NCBI GenBank assembly: GCA_016930775.1
Contig: JAFGGB010000159.1
Span: forward strand, 1 to 41,354
Origin: Deltaproteobacteria bacterium
GTDB lineage: Bacteria; Desulfobacterota; Syntrophia; Syntrophales; UBA2210
DNA: 41,354 nucleotides
Direction: 5' to 3'
Below the pieces are notes generated by a model. It did not search any database. It worked only from the letters and a program-made list of their open reading frames with translations, and was not told where the DNA came from. Shown here in pieces: positions 1 through 8,239 of the stretch (position 1 is the stretch's first letter; each line of letters begins with the position of its first letter). The position numbers and the translations under genes were made by a program.

Positions 1-2
1 TA

Positions 3-164
3 TATCCCGACACCCTGAGACAGTACGCCGGAATCCCTGAAACGAAACGCCCGGTCGTTTCCATTGCCCTGGGGCATCCCGACTGGAGCTGCCCTGCGAA
101 CAAGCTCGAAACTCTGCGAGATCCTCTGGACGAAGTGGCGACATGGATCGGCTTCGACCGGTAA
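3..164 (+). CDS. C-terminal fragment of a nitroreductase-like protein (5' end outside window)
   Basis: Frame open from base 3 to TAA at 162-164: YPDTLRQYAGIPETKRPVVSIALGHPDWSCPANKLETLRDPLDEVATWIGFDR; the VSIALGHPD...R...LDEVATW pattern resembles nitroreductase C-termini. Confidence 0.6.
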   Translation, partial: YPDTLRQYAGIPETKRPVVSIALGHPDWSCPANKLETLRDPLDEVATWIGFDR

Positions 165-178
165 GATGCACCATTTAG

Positions 179-210
179 TGTAACCTGCGGGTCTGTTATT
201 CGTTATAAGG
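179..210 (+). promoter_or_regulatory. Candidate ECF-sigma promoter P1, TGTAACC-N15-CGTTATAAGG
   Basis: TGTAACC 179-185, 15-nt spacer, CGTT 201-204; same motif and spacing recurs at 2635-2660. Confidence 0.6.
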
Positions 211-216
211 GTATCG

Positions 217-687
217 ATGGACGCTTTCGGGACCTTCTACCAGAGTCATCGGGAACGATTGTACGGTTATCTTGTCCGTCTGTCCGGCGATCCCGAACTT
301 GCCCGCGATCTCGTTCAGGACAGCTTCATCCGCTACATGAGCGCCTACGACAAGGAGGTTCCCGCCGCGCCGCTGCTGTATACAATAGCCCGGAACGCCT
401 TTATCGATCATGTGCGAAAGAAGCGAATGGACCATCGGGAAATCGACCAGGAGACTGCGGCAGGCCCCGAACGGTCTCTTCTCGTCCGGGAAGAATATCG
501 GCTGGTTATCAAGGCGTTGCAGCGCCTCGATTCCGACGAGAGGGATATTTTAAGCCTCGCCGTGAGCAGCGGATTGTCCTACCGGGAGATCGCCTCGGTA
601 ACCGGCCTGTCCGAGATGAACGTTAAGGTCAAGGTTCACCGGGCGCGGCAGAAACTTAGGCAGCTTTTAGGGGAGATGCACCAATGA
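217..687 (+). CDS. RNA polymerase sigma factor, sigma-70 family, ECF type
   Basis: Region 2 (FYQSHRERLYGYLVRLSGDPELARDLVQDSFIRYM) and region 4 HTH (LDSDERDILSLAVSSGLSYREIASVTGLSEMNVKVKVHRARQKLRQLL). Confidence 0.93.
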   Translation: MDAFGTFYQSHRERLYGYLVRLSGDPELARDLVQDSFIRYMSAYDKEVPAAPLLYTIARNAFIDHVRKKRMDHREIDQETAAGPERSLLVREEYRLVIKALQRLDSDERDILSLAVSSGLSYREIASVTGLSEMNVKVKVHRARQKLRQLLGEMHQ

Positions 688-1253
688 AGAATGGTCTTAT
701 CAGTCTCTATATTGACGACGAAATGGATCTCGAAGAGAAGGTTCGTTTTGTTGAAACCATAAGGGCCGACGGAGACTTTGCCGGAGAATGCCTGGCCCTT
801 CTGCATCAGGAACAGCTTCTCGGGGGGACCGTAACGGAGGCGCCTGTTTTCATGCCGCTGCCGGAACCGAAGAAGCGATGGAATCGTTTCTTCCCGGCAC
901 GGGCAATCGGCTGGGCTTCGGCGGCGACCCTGGCTGCGGTTCTTATTGTCGTTCTTCTTCCCTTTCGTCAACCCGTTACGACGGCGGCGGTTGAGCATCG
1001 CTTTATTGTGTATCAACCGGAGGCAAAGAACGTTGAGATCATGGGAACTTTTACCGGATGGAAACGGATTTCTCTCGCTAAAAGCGGCTCGGGCGGCTAC
1101 TGGGAAATAACGCTCCCCCTTTCTCCGGCGGAGCATCGATTCTCTTATGTTGCGGACGGAACGGAACGTTTTGCCGATCCGACTGTCCAAGCGAGGGAAC
1201 GCGACGACTACGGCAGCGTCAACTCCGTCATAACGGTGGAGCACAGGGCGTGA
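684..1253 (+). CDS. Anti-sigma-factor-like membrane protein with C-terminal glycogen-binding (CBM48/AMPK1-type) domain
   Basis: ATGA overlap with sigma gene; N-terminal short helical region, one TM segment (AIGWASAATLAAVLIVVLLPF), then VEIMGTFTGWKRISLAKSGSGGYWEITLPLSPAEHRFSYVADGTERFADP. Confidence 0.8.
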   Translation: MKNGLISLYIDDEMDLEEKVRFVETIRADGDFAGECLALLHQEQLLGGTVTEAPVFMPLPEPKKRWNRFFPARAIGWASAATLAAVLIVVLLPFRQPVTTAAVEHRFIVYQPEAKNVEIMGTFTGWKRISLAKSGSGGYWEITLPLSPAEHRFSYVADGTERFADPTVQARERDDYGSVNSVITVEHRA

Positions 1254-1576
1254 AGCGTTCGCCTGCACTGTGGATCATTGTCATTATTGCGTTTGCGGCC
1301 GCGGGTTGCGCATCTCATTACCATCGCGAGAGGGAGGGTCGGCTGATGCTGTACCTTAAGATGCCGGAGGCCAAAAGCGTTCTTTTCGCCTGTTCACTGG
1401 ACAGGTTCACGCCGCGGAAAGCCGCTTTGAGGGACTCATTCTGGGAAGTTGACGTTCCGGCCGGTCGATCCTTTTCCTATTTCTACATTGTAGATGGCGA
1501 GATCTATACGCCGCCATGCTCGCAGAAGGAACGGGACGATTTCGGCTCTCTCAACTGCTTGTACACGGGGCAATAA
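1250..1576 (+). CDS. Lipoprotein with degenerate CBM48-like domain
   Basis: GTGA overlap with previous gene; lipobox AAGC; SFWEVDVPAGRSFSYFYIVDGEIYTPPCSQKERDDFGSLNCLY parallels the C-terminus of the preceding protein. Confidence 0.75.
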   Translation: MKRSPALWIIVIIAFAAAGCASHYHREREGRLMLYLKMPEAKSVLFACSLDRFTPRKAALRDSFWEVDVPAGRSFSYFYIVDGEIYTPPCSQKERDDFGSLNCLYTGQ

Positions 1577-1631
1577 GCTCCGGCAGAACATGCCGATGTC
1601 TTTATTATAGAAGGTTTCGGGGGAAAAAGAG

Positions 1632-2570
1632 ATGAAACGCTTCGCAATCATTATGGCCTTTGTCCTACTGACTGCCGCTCTTGCGCAGGCCGGCGACTCC
1701 GGCACACAGCCGGGCGGTCTCTCGCCGGAGACAGAGGAGGGAATGCAAACCCTGACAGCCGCCGGAATTTCCGCAGATGAAGCTGCGGCGGTTACGAAAG
1801 CCATGAACTCGGCGGGTTTTGCCGTCGGTACGACAAAAAACATACAGCGGGCATTATCGTCGGCATCGCGAACCGGATTCCCCTCGGCGCCGTTCATCGA
1901 TAAAGTCTTCGAAGGCATTGCCAAGGGCGTGACGGGAGAACAGGTTCTCGCCGCCGTCGAGCGCGTCCATAACCGTTTCGAAATCAGCCTTCGGGAAGCG
2001 AAACGGCTCAGTCCCGAGAAGAATCAGGTAAAATCTTATGGAACGATTATCGCCGAATCCCTCCAGGCCGGAATCATCGAGAAAGACCTCGTGTCCGTCA
2101 TGGACGAACTGGTGGAACAGGCATCGAAACAAAAACGGGGAGAAATGACGGCGCTCGCAACAGAGACGCTTCAAACGCTTCGGGACACGGCGCGGCTGCA
2201 GGTTGATTCTTTCGAGGCCGCCGCCATCGTGAAGAGCGCACTGCAACATTCCTTTACATCGGTCGAGATGAAGGAACTGCGGCACAGCATACTTTCCCAG
2301 GCGCGATTCGGCGATCCCCCGTCGATTGCACGACAGTACCGCGACGACATCAAAGAGGGCCGGCAACCCGGGGGCAGAGGATCCCGGGGTCTCTCCGGAG
2401 GGGCGCCCGGCAGTCCCGGCGGGCCTGGCGGGGGGAGCTCCGGCGGAGATTCGGGTAGCGGCTCGGGCGGTGGGAGCTCCGGCGGAAATTCGGGTAGCGG
2501 CTCGGGCGGCGGAAACGCCGGGGGCGGTTCGGGAAACGGTTCGGGCGGCGGAGGGGGAGGCCGCAAGTAG
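1632..2570 (+). CDS. Secreted helical protein with Gly/Ser-rich low-complexity C-terminal tail
   Basis: Signal peptide MKRFAIIMAFVLLTAALAQAG; tail GGAPGSPGGPGGGSSGGDSGSGSGGG... Confidence 0.85.
   Translation: MKRFAIIMAFVLLTAALAQAGDSGTQPGGLSPETEEGMQTLTAAGISADEAAAVTKAMNSAGFAVGTTKNIQRALSSASRTGFPSAPFIDKVFEGIAKGVTGEQVLAAVERVHNRFEISLREAKRLSPEKNQVKSYGTIIAESLQAGIIEKDLVSVMDELVEQASKQKRGEMTALATETLQTLRDTARLQVDSFEAAAIVKSALQHSFTSVEMKELRHSILSQARFGDPPSIARQYRDDIKEGRQPGGRGSRGLSGGAPGSPGGPGGGSSGGDSGSGSGGGSSGGNSGSGSGGGNAGGGSGNGSGGGGGGRK
2433..2510 (+). repeat. Two tandem 39-bp units inside the Gly-rich coding tail
   Basis: gggagctccggcggagattcgggtagcggctcgggcggt (2433-2471) and gggagctccggcggaaattcgggtagcggctcgggcggc (2472-2510). 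Confidence 0.9.
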
Positions 2571-2594
2571 ACATCCAGGCATATCCAATACAGA

Positions 2595-2626
2595 GGGCGG
2601 ACGTTTTTCAGTTCCGCCCTTTTTTA
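2595..2626 (+). terminator. Rho-independent terminator
   Basis: GGGCGGA-loop-TCCGCCC followed by TTTTTT. Confidence 0.85.
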
Positions 2627-2634
2627 ATTTATTC

Positions 2635-2667
2635 TGTAACCATTGTCATGGCGGCACGTTTATACGG
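2635..2667 (+). promoter_or_regulatory. Candidate ECF-sigma promoter P2, TGTAACC-N15-CGTTTATACGG
   Basis: TGTAACC 2635-2641, 15-nt spacer, CGTT 2657-2660; identical boxes and spacing to P1; just after a terminator and upstream of a start codon. Confidence 0.6.
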
Positions 2668-2712
2668 TTAAGAAGCTGCTGCTTCAAACAATTAATTGAG
2701 AAGGAGTTTTTC

Positions 2713-3207
2713 ATGAAAAAAAAGATGCTTCTTTTAGCAACAGTTCTTTTCGTGAGCCTTACGCCCCTTGCCCTCATGGCGGGAGAAGGCTTCGGCCTCG
2801 GCGACGGCACGGGCCCGCTCCATGAGATCATCGGAGAATTCGAATGGACCGGCACGGTCGTCGAATACCTGAGTTACGGGGGAGGAATGGTCATCGCTGC
2901 AACCGACGGCGATGTCGCCGTCTATGGGCTTGGACCCATTCCCTACTGGAAAACTCAGGGCATAGAACGACCCGATGTTGGGGAAAACGTAACCGTCTGG
3001 GGACTCGCCGTGGAGATAAACGGAGAGACTCGGAATATACTCACATCGATTCTCGTTGAAGGCGAGGATGAAGCGCTCCAACTGAGAGACACAGAAACGG
3101 GAAAACCTCTCTGGCGTCCCTTCAGGCTGCACCAACCTCCTGTCGTCGGACCGCCGGCCACTCCTCCCAGCGGCTTCGGTTCCGGCTTTCAACGCAACGG
3201 CCGATAG
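2713..3207 (+). CDS. Secreted protein of unknown function
   Basis: ATG at 2713 after aaggag RBS; signal peptide MKKKMLLLATVLFVSLTPLALMAGEG; the ORF-track start at 2326 is an upstream extension. Confidence 0.85.
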   Translation: MKKKMLLLATVLFVSLTPLALMAGEGFGLGDGTGPLHEIIGEFEWTGTVVEYLSYGGGMVIAATDGDVAVYGLGPIPYWKTQGIERPDVGENVTVWGLAVEINGETRNILTSILVEGEDEALQLRDTETGKPLWRPFRLHQPPVVGPPATPPSGFGSGFQRNGR

Positions 3208-3226
3208 AGCGCCGCTGCTTTGACAG

Positions 3227-3276
3227 GCCCACAAGCGGAAAACCACTCTCATGAGGGTGGTTTTCCGCTTGTGGGC
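3227..3276. repeat. 50-bp near-perfect palindrome (20-bp perfect arms)
   Basis: GCCCACAAGCGGAAAACCAC TCTCATGAGG GTGGTTTTCCGCTTGTGGGC; the inner bases can extend the stem. Confidence 0.95.
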
Positions 3277-3485
3277 AAGTTCCCCGGAATGAATGGCGAA
3301 GCGTTTCGCTATCTCCCTATCTCCCTCGCACATGCTGAACGCCTGTGCGTGACGCCATAATCCACCGGCAACAGCTCTAAAATCTGACACATGCGAGACT
3401 TCAGCCGCTCATTGCAGGATCAATCCGCTATATTCTCCTTTGTCGCCGACGCGTCGGCATCCAGGGCGCCGCCACGAATTTTCAT

Positions 3486-3532
3486 ATCGTGACACTATTG
3501 CGTTGACACGTTTTTCGAAATCGTGTTACAAA
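3486..3532 (+). promoter_or_regulatory. Candidate promoter with overlapping operator half-sites upstream of cbiM
   Basis: -35 TTGACA 3503-3508 and -10 TACAAA 3527-3532 (18-nt spacer); half-sites GTGACAC 3489-3495, TTGACAC 3503-3509, GTGTTAC 3523-3529. Confidence 0.5.
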
Positions 3533-3576
3533 ATCTCCCTCACGATGCCCGTTGCAACGGAAGGAGCAGTTCAATC

Positions 3577-4629
3577 ATGCACATGGCCGATGCCCTTATC
3601 TCCCCTGCTGTTGGCGGCGCACTATGGACTGCCACCGCAGGACTGACCGCCTGGTCTGCAAAGAAATTAAACGAAGATTTCGATGACCGAAAGGTTCCTC
3701 TCATGGGCGCTCTGGGCGCCTTCGTTTTCGCCGCCCAAATGATCAATTTTACGATTCCTGCAACCGGTTCAAGCGGCCACCTCGGCGGCGGCATGGCATT
3801 GGCCGTCCTCCTGGGACCCTATGCGGCCTTTCTCACCATGGCTTCGATTCTGACAATACAATCACTTTTTTTTGCGGACGGCGGACTGCTGGCATTGGGA
3901 TGCAACATTTTCAATCTCGGATTTTTCCCCTGCTTTATCGCCTATCCCTTGATATATAAAAAAATCGCAGGAGAAAACCCCTCTGCCGGAAAGATATTTG
4001 CGGGGGCAACTCTCGCATCTCTCGCGGGGTTGCAGTTAGGCGCCTTCGGCGTCGTTGTGGAAACGGTCGCCTCGGGCATCAGCGATCTGCCCTTTTCCAC
4101 CTTCCTGCTCCTCATGCAGCCCATTCACGGCGCCATCGGCATCGTAGAAGGGCTGGTTACCGCTGCCGTGATAACTTTTGTCTGGAAAGCTCGTCCCGAG
4201 GTATTGCTGCTGGCGGAAAAAAGCTCCGCCGAAGGATTCTCCATAAAAGCCGTCTTTGTAGGTCTGATCGCGGCCGCCGTCATAACCGGCGGCATATTCT
4301 CATGGTTTGCCTCCGTTCATCCCGACGGGCTCGAATGGGCGCTGTTCCATGCATCCGGCAAAGAGGAATTCAGGAATCCTGAAGAGAGCGCCCATTCACT
4401 GCTGGCAGGCATCCAGGAAAAAACGGCTGTAATGCCCGATTACGGATTCAAAAACAGTCGAACCGTTCAAGAAGACGCAACGGCCTCAGAAGAACAGTGG
4501 CCGGCAGTAAGCATCGGCACATCGACAGCCGGAATCGTCGGAGGCGGATTGACCCTGTTTTTTGCGGGACTTGTCGGTTTTCTCCTGAGGCTCATCGGAC
4601 GGTCGAGGCAGGCCTCGCCTGGGAGATAA
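3577..4629 (+). CDS. cbiM: Energy-coupling-factor cobalt/nickel transporter substrate-binding subunit, CbiM/NikM with fused C-terminal PDGLE (NikN-like) domain
   Basis: MHMADALISPAVGG N-terminus (His2 supports ATG at 3577); multiple TM segments; VHPDGLEWA motif then final TM. Confidence 0.9.
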   Translation: MHMADALISPAVGGALWTATAGLTAWSAKKLNEDFDDRKVPLMGALGAFVFAAQMINFTIPATGSSGHLGGGMALAVLLGPYAAFLTMASILTIQSLFFADGGLLALGCNIFNLGFFPCFIAYPLIYKKIAGENPSAGKIFAGATLASLAGLQLGAFGVVVETVASGISDLPFSTFLLLMQPIHGAIGIVEGLVTAAVITFVWKARPEVLLLAEKSSAEGFSIKAVFVGLIAAAVITGGIFSWFASVHPDGLEWALFHASGKEEFRNPEESAHSLLAGIQEKTAVMPDYGFKNSRTVQEDATASEEQWPAVSIGTSTAGIVGGGLTLFFAGLVGFLLRLIGRSRQASPGR

Positions 4630-4661
4630 CGGCCTTGCCTGTTCTCCTCAAGAGGTGTGGA

Positions 4662-5504
4662 ATGAAGGGGATGCCGCCGGAGACATGCGGAATGTCGCGG
4701 CTTGATTCGGCCGTTGGTTCCATGAAAGATCAAGACCGTCCTGCAGGGCGCGAAAGGACTGTCCGCTGCATTGACCCCCGGGCCATGCTTATCACGACGT
4801 TCATTTATATCGCCGTTGTGACTTCTTTTGAAAAATTCGACCTTCTCGGTCTCCTGCCCCTGGTCATTTACCCCCTGTTCATCATGGAACTGAACAACCT
4901 TTCCCCCGGCGCCATCGGCAGGAAACTCCTCTATGTTTCACCTTGTGCGCTCATGATCGGCATATTCAACCCTCTCTTCGACAACCGGGTCGTTTTACAC
5001 CTCGGATCTCTGGCTGTTTCGGGCGGCTGGATCTCCTTTACGGTTCTCATGGTCAAGTTTGTTCTGACGGCGAGCGCCGCGCTTATCCTGGCAGCAATCT
5101 GCGGATTCGACACTCTCTGCGTCGCTCTCGAGAAACTGAAAATGCCAAAGGTCTTTGTCTCGCAGCTGCTCTTCATGCACCGCTACATTTTCCTCACGGC
5201 CGACGAAGCGTCCCGAATGGTTCGAGCCCATTCCGTGCGATCCTTTCGCCGCAAAGGAATGAAAATCAAGGTATTTGGTTCTCTCTGCGGGCAGCTGCTC
5301 CTTCGAACTCTCGACAGGGCGCTTCGCATACGCCATGCCATGGTTTCCCGGGGCTTCAGAGGGGACGTGCCTCTCATCCGGGAGCTGAAAGCGGGGAAAG
5401 GGGACACGGCCTTTGTCTTCTTATGGACCGCTTTTTTCATTATCGCCCGCTGTTTCAATCTCCCGCAATTGCTCGGCGCATTCGTCATGGACAAATTCGC
5501 ATGA
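4662..5504 (+). CDS. cbiQ: Cobalt/nickel ECF transporter transmembrane subunit CbiQ/NikQ
   Basis: CbiQ-like TM and coupling region (RMVRAHSVRSFRRKGMKIKVFGSLCGQLLLRTLDRALRIRHAMVSRGFRG); exact start uncertain. Confidence 0.88.
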   Translation: MKGMPPETCGMSRLDSAVGSMKDQDRPAGRERTVRCIDPRAMLITTFIYIAVVTSFEKFDLLGLLPLVIYPLFIMELNNLSPGAIGRKLLYVSPCALMIGIFNPLFDNRVVLHLGSLAVSGGWISFTVLMVKFVLTASAALILAAICGFDTLCVALEKLKMPKVFVSQLLFMHRYIFLTADEASRMVRAHSVRSFRRKGMKIKVFGSLCGQLLLRTLDRALRIRHAMVSRGFRGDVPLIRELKAGKGDTAFVFLWTAFFIIARCFNLPQLLGAFVMDKFA

Positions 5505-6247
5505 GTCACCATATCGTTGAGGTCAAAGATCTTGAATATGTTTACCCCGACGGGACTCCGGCATTGAAGGACCTCTCGTTCACGATCCTCCACGGCGAGT
5601 CCGTGGGACTGGTGGGCGCCAACGGCGCCGGGAAGTCCACCCTCCTGCTCCACCTGAACGGATGCCTTTTCCCGCAGAGCGGCACTGTCAGGATCGGTCA
5701 CTTCCCCATTACCAGGAAAAATATCAACGATGTGCGGCGACGGGTAGGCATGGTCTTTCAGGATCCCGACGATCAGCTTTTCATGCCGCGGGTCTTCGAT
5801 GATGTGGCCTTCGGACCCTTGAACCTTGGAATGCCCCGCGAAGAAGTGAAAAGCCGCGTCATCGAGGCGCTGCGCCTCGTGAGCGCAGAACACCTGGCAT
5901 ATCGTCCGCCCTATAAGATCTCCGGCGGAGAAAAGCGCGCCGCTGCCATTGCCACCGTTCTCTCAATGTCGCCCGATCTGCTTGTCCTGGACGAACCGAG
6001 CTCCGGCCTCGATCCCAAGTCGCGGCGGCAGCTCATAGGACTGCTGAAAAACTTCAACCACACAAAGATCATCGCCACCCACGACCTGGACCTCGTTATG
6101 GATCTCTGCGAGCGCACTATTGTCATCAACGCCGGCCGGGTCACGGCCGACGGTCCCACCATGAAAATCTTCCGTAATGAAGCTCTTTTGGAGGCCAATC
6201 GCCTGGAAAAGCCTCTCCGCATGCAAGGCTGCCCGGCAGATCACTAA
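5501..6247 (+). CDS. cbiO: Cobalt/nickel ECF transporter ATP-binding subunit CbiO/NikO
   Basis: Walker A GANGAGKST, signature ISGGEKR, Walker B LLVLDEPSSGLD; ATGA overlap with cbiQ. Confidence 0.95.
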   Translation: MSHHIVEVKDLEYVYPDGTPALKDLSFTILHGESVGLVGANGAGKSTLLLHLNGCLFPQSGTVRIGHFPITRKNINDVRRRVGMVFQDPDDQLFMPRVFDDVAFGPLNLGMPREEVKSRVIEALRLVSAEHLAYRPPYKISGGEKRAAAIATVLSMSPDLLVLDEPSSGLDPKSRRQLIGLLKNFNHTKIIATHDLDLVMDLCERTIVINAGRVTADGPTMKIFRNEALLEANRLEKPLRMQGCPADH

Positions 6248-6433
6248 CGGGCTTTCCATCGCTTTCTCGTCCCTGATCGGCTCAGAGGTTGCACCGTCGG
6301 CGGGCGCCGGGAACCAAAAGCTCTCACAATGAAAGCGATCATTTCAATATGAAACGCTCAGACATAATCCGACTTTCCTGCAAATCTTATATATCTTGCT
6401 GATAACATACAACTATCATGTGCCTTGTTCCTC

Positions 6434-6450
6434 TTGGCATGACCTATGCT
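6434..6450 (+). promoter_or_regulatory. Candidate sigma-54 (-24/-12) promoter
   Basis: TTGGCATGACCTATGCT: GG-N10-GC, 2 mismatches to YTGGCACGN4TTGCW. Confidence 0.5.
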
Positions 6451-6521
6451 TTAATGAAGTCATTAGACAACAACGGCACGAACGAGGCCACAACAAACAT
6501 TATCGAACGGAGGAACGGACA

Positions 6522-6830
6522 ATGAACAAAAAACTGGTTGTCACGGCGGCGGTTACGGCAATGATGCTTTTTTCACTGGCGACAAACGTCATGGCGGGAC
6601 CCCTGAGCAAAATCTATTACAGGCATTTCCCCACAACGGAAACTCAGGCGGTGAATCGCTACGGTCAGCCGCTCATGGTGCAGGATCTGCCTGATGGCGC
6701 GAAGAAACTGGTCTTTTCTAAGATTCAAAACGCCATGGATCTCGGATATCACTACGTAATCGTGAAGGACGGCATGGTAGTCGACAACGGCATTACCACG
6801 CCCCCGAAAAATTTGGACGGCCGGAGCTAA
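6522..6830 (+). CDS. Small secreted/periplasmic protein of unknown function
   Basis: RBS cggagg; signal peptide MNKKLVVTAAVTAMMLFSLATNVMAG. Confidence 0.82.
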   Translation: MNKKLVVTAAVTAMMLFSLATNVMAGPLSKIYYRHFPTTETQAVNRYGQPLMVQDLPDGAKKLVFSKIQNAMDLGYHYVIVKDGMVVDNGITTPPKNLDGRS

Positions 6831-6845
6831 AAAGAACGCGTGCAC

Positions 6846-6897
6846 AAAAAAAAGCGAAGGCCTCTTCCGTAAAGCCGGCAGGGGCCTTCGCTTTTTT
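6846..6897. terminator. Bidirectional intrinsic terminator between convergent genes
   Basis: A-tract, GCGAAGGCC ... GGCCTTCGC, TTTTTT. Confidence 0.92.
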
Positions 6898-6916
6898 AAA
6901 ATAACGCCGCAGACCT

Positions 6917-7327
6917 TCAGAGTTTTGCCTGCTTGCTGCTCTGCTTCAGAGCGCCGCCTGCCTTCCTGGCTTTTTCAACAAGATACGTGCGGTACTCTTC
7001 CTCGACGGCATCGGGGTCGCCGGTGTTGAAAATAACGATGTCTTTAAGAATACTGTAGGAATCAAGAGGGATATCTCGAAACTTAACGGCGAAGCCCCTT
7101 TCTTCCGTCCGGACGACTTCGGCTCGCAGACTGACTGCCATGTCGTCATTGACGCTGCTCAGGGAGAGAAGAACGGCCACCTCATCGCCGACGAACATTT
7201 TTTCTGCAGTTTCTATGAACATGCCGTTGAGACTGAGGTTTTCAACCTCGCCGATAAATTTCCGTTCTTTATGCGCAACATGAGCATCAATTCTGAAATG
7301 CACCCTGGAGAGTTTCCGCTTGGTCAT
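6917..7327 (-). CDS. PilZ-domain protein
   Basis: MTKRKLSRVHFRIDAHVAHKERKFIGEVENLSLNGMFIET...VRTEERGFAVKFRDI. Confidence 0.85.
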   Translation of the reverse strand: MTKRKLSRVHFRIDAHVAHKERKFIGEVENLSLNGMFIETAEKMFVGDEVAVLLSLSSVNDDMAVSLRAEVVRTEERGFAVKFRDIPLDSYSILKDIVIFNTGDPDAVEEEYRTYLVEKARKAGGALKQSSKQAKL

Positions 7328-7449
7328 AGGTCCTTTCCTCCCGTGAGCTTTGGTCTCAATATTATGGATCAGTGCATCAAATTTGGCAATCGGGGAATGG
7401 AGTCGCCGGAATTATATCCGTTCCCTTTCGGCTCATTCCCAGCGCCGAT

Positions 7450-8214
<765 letters not shown>

Positions 8215-8239
8215 CAGTTCTCTCCTTGCCGATAATCCT

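Noticed and set aside
636-2588. Long antisense ORFs (636-1268, 1436-1924, 1854-2588, 2171-2566), including a Pro-rich PPPPEPFPEPPP protein
   Set aside because: They are mirror products of GC-rich coding DNA opposite confidently called genes; the Pro-rich one is just the reverse strand of the Gly-rich repeat
2326-2712. N-terminal extension of the 2326-3207 ORF
   Set aside because: Overlaps the Gly-rich gene, crosses a terminator and promoter; the ATG at 2713 has an RBS and signal peptide
3280-3576. Cobalamin riboswitch upstream of cbiM
   Set aside because: No recognisable B12 box or cobalamin riboswitch core; the promoter/operator reading explains the region better
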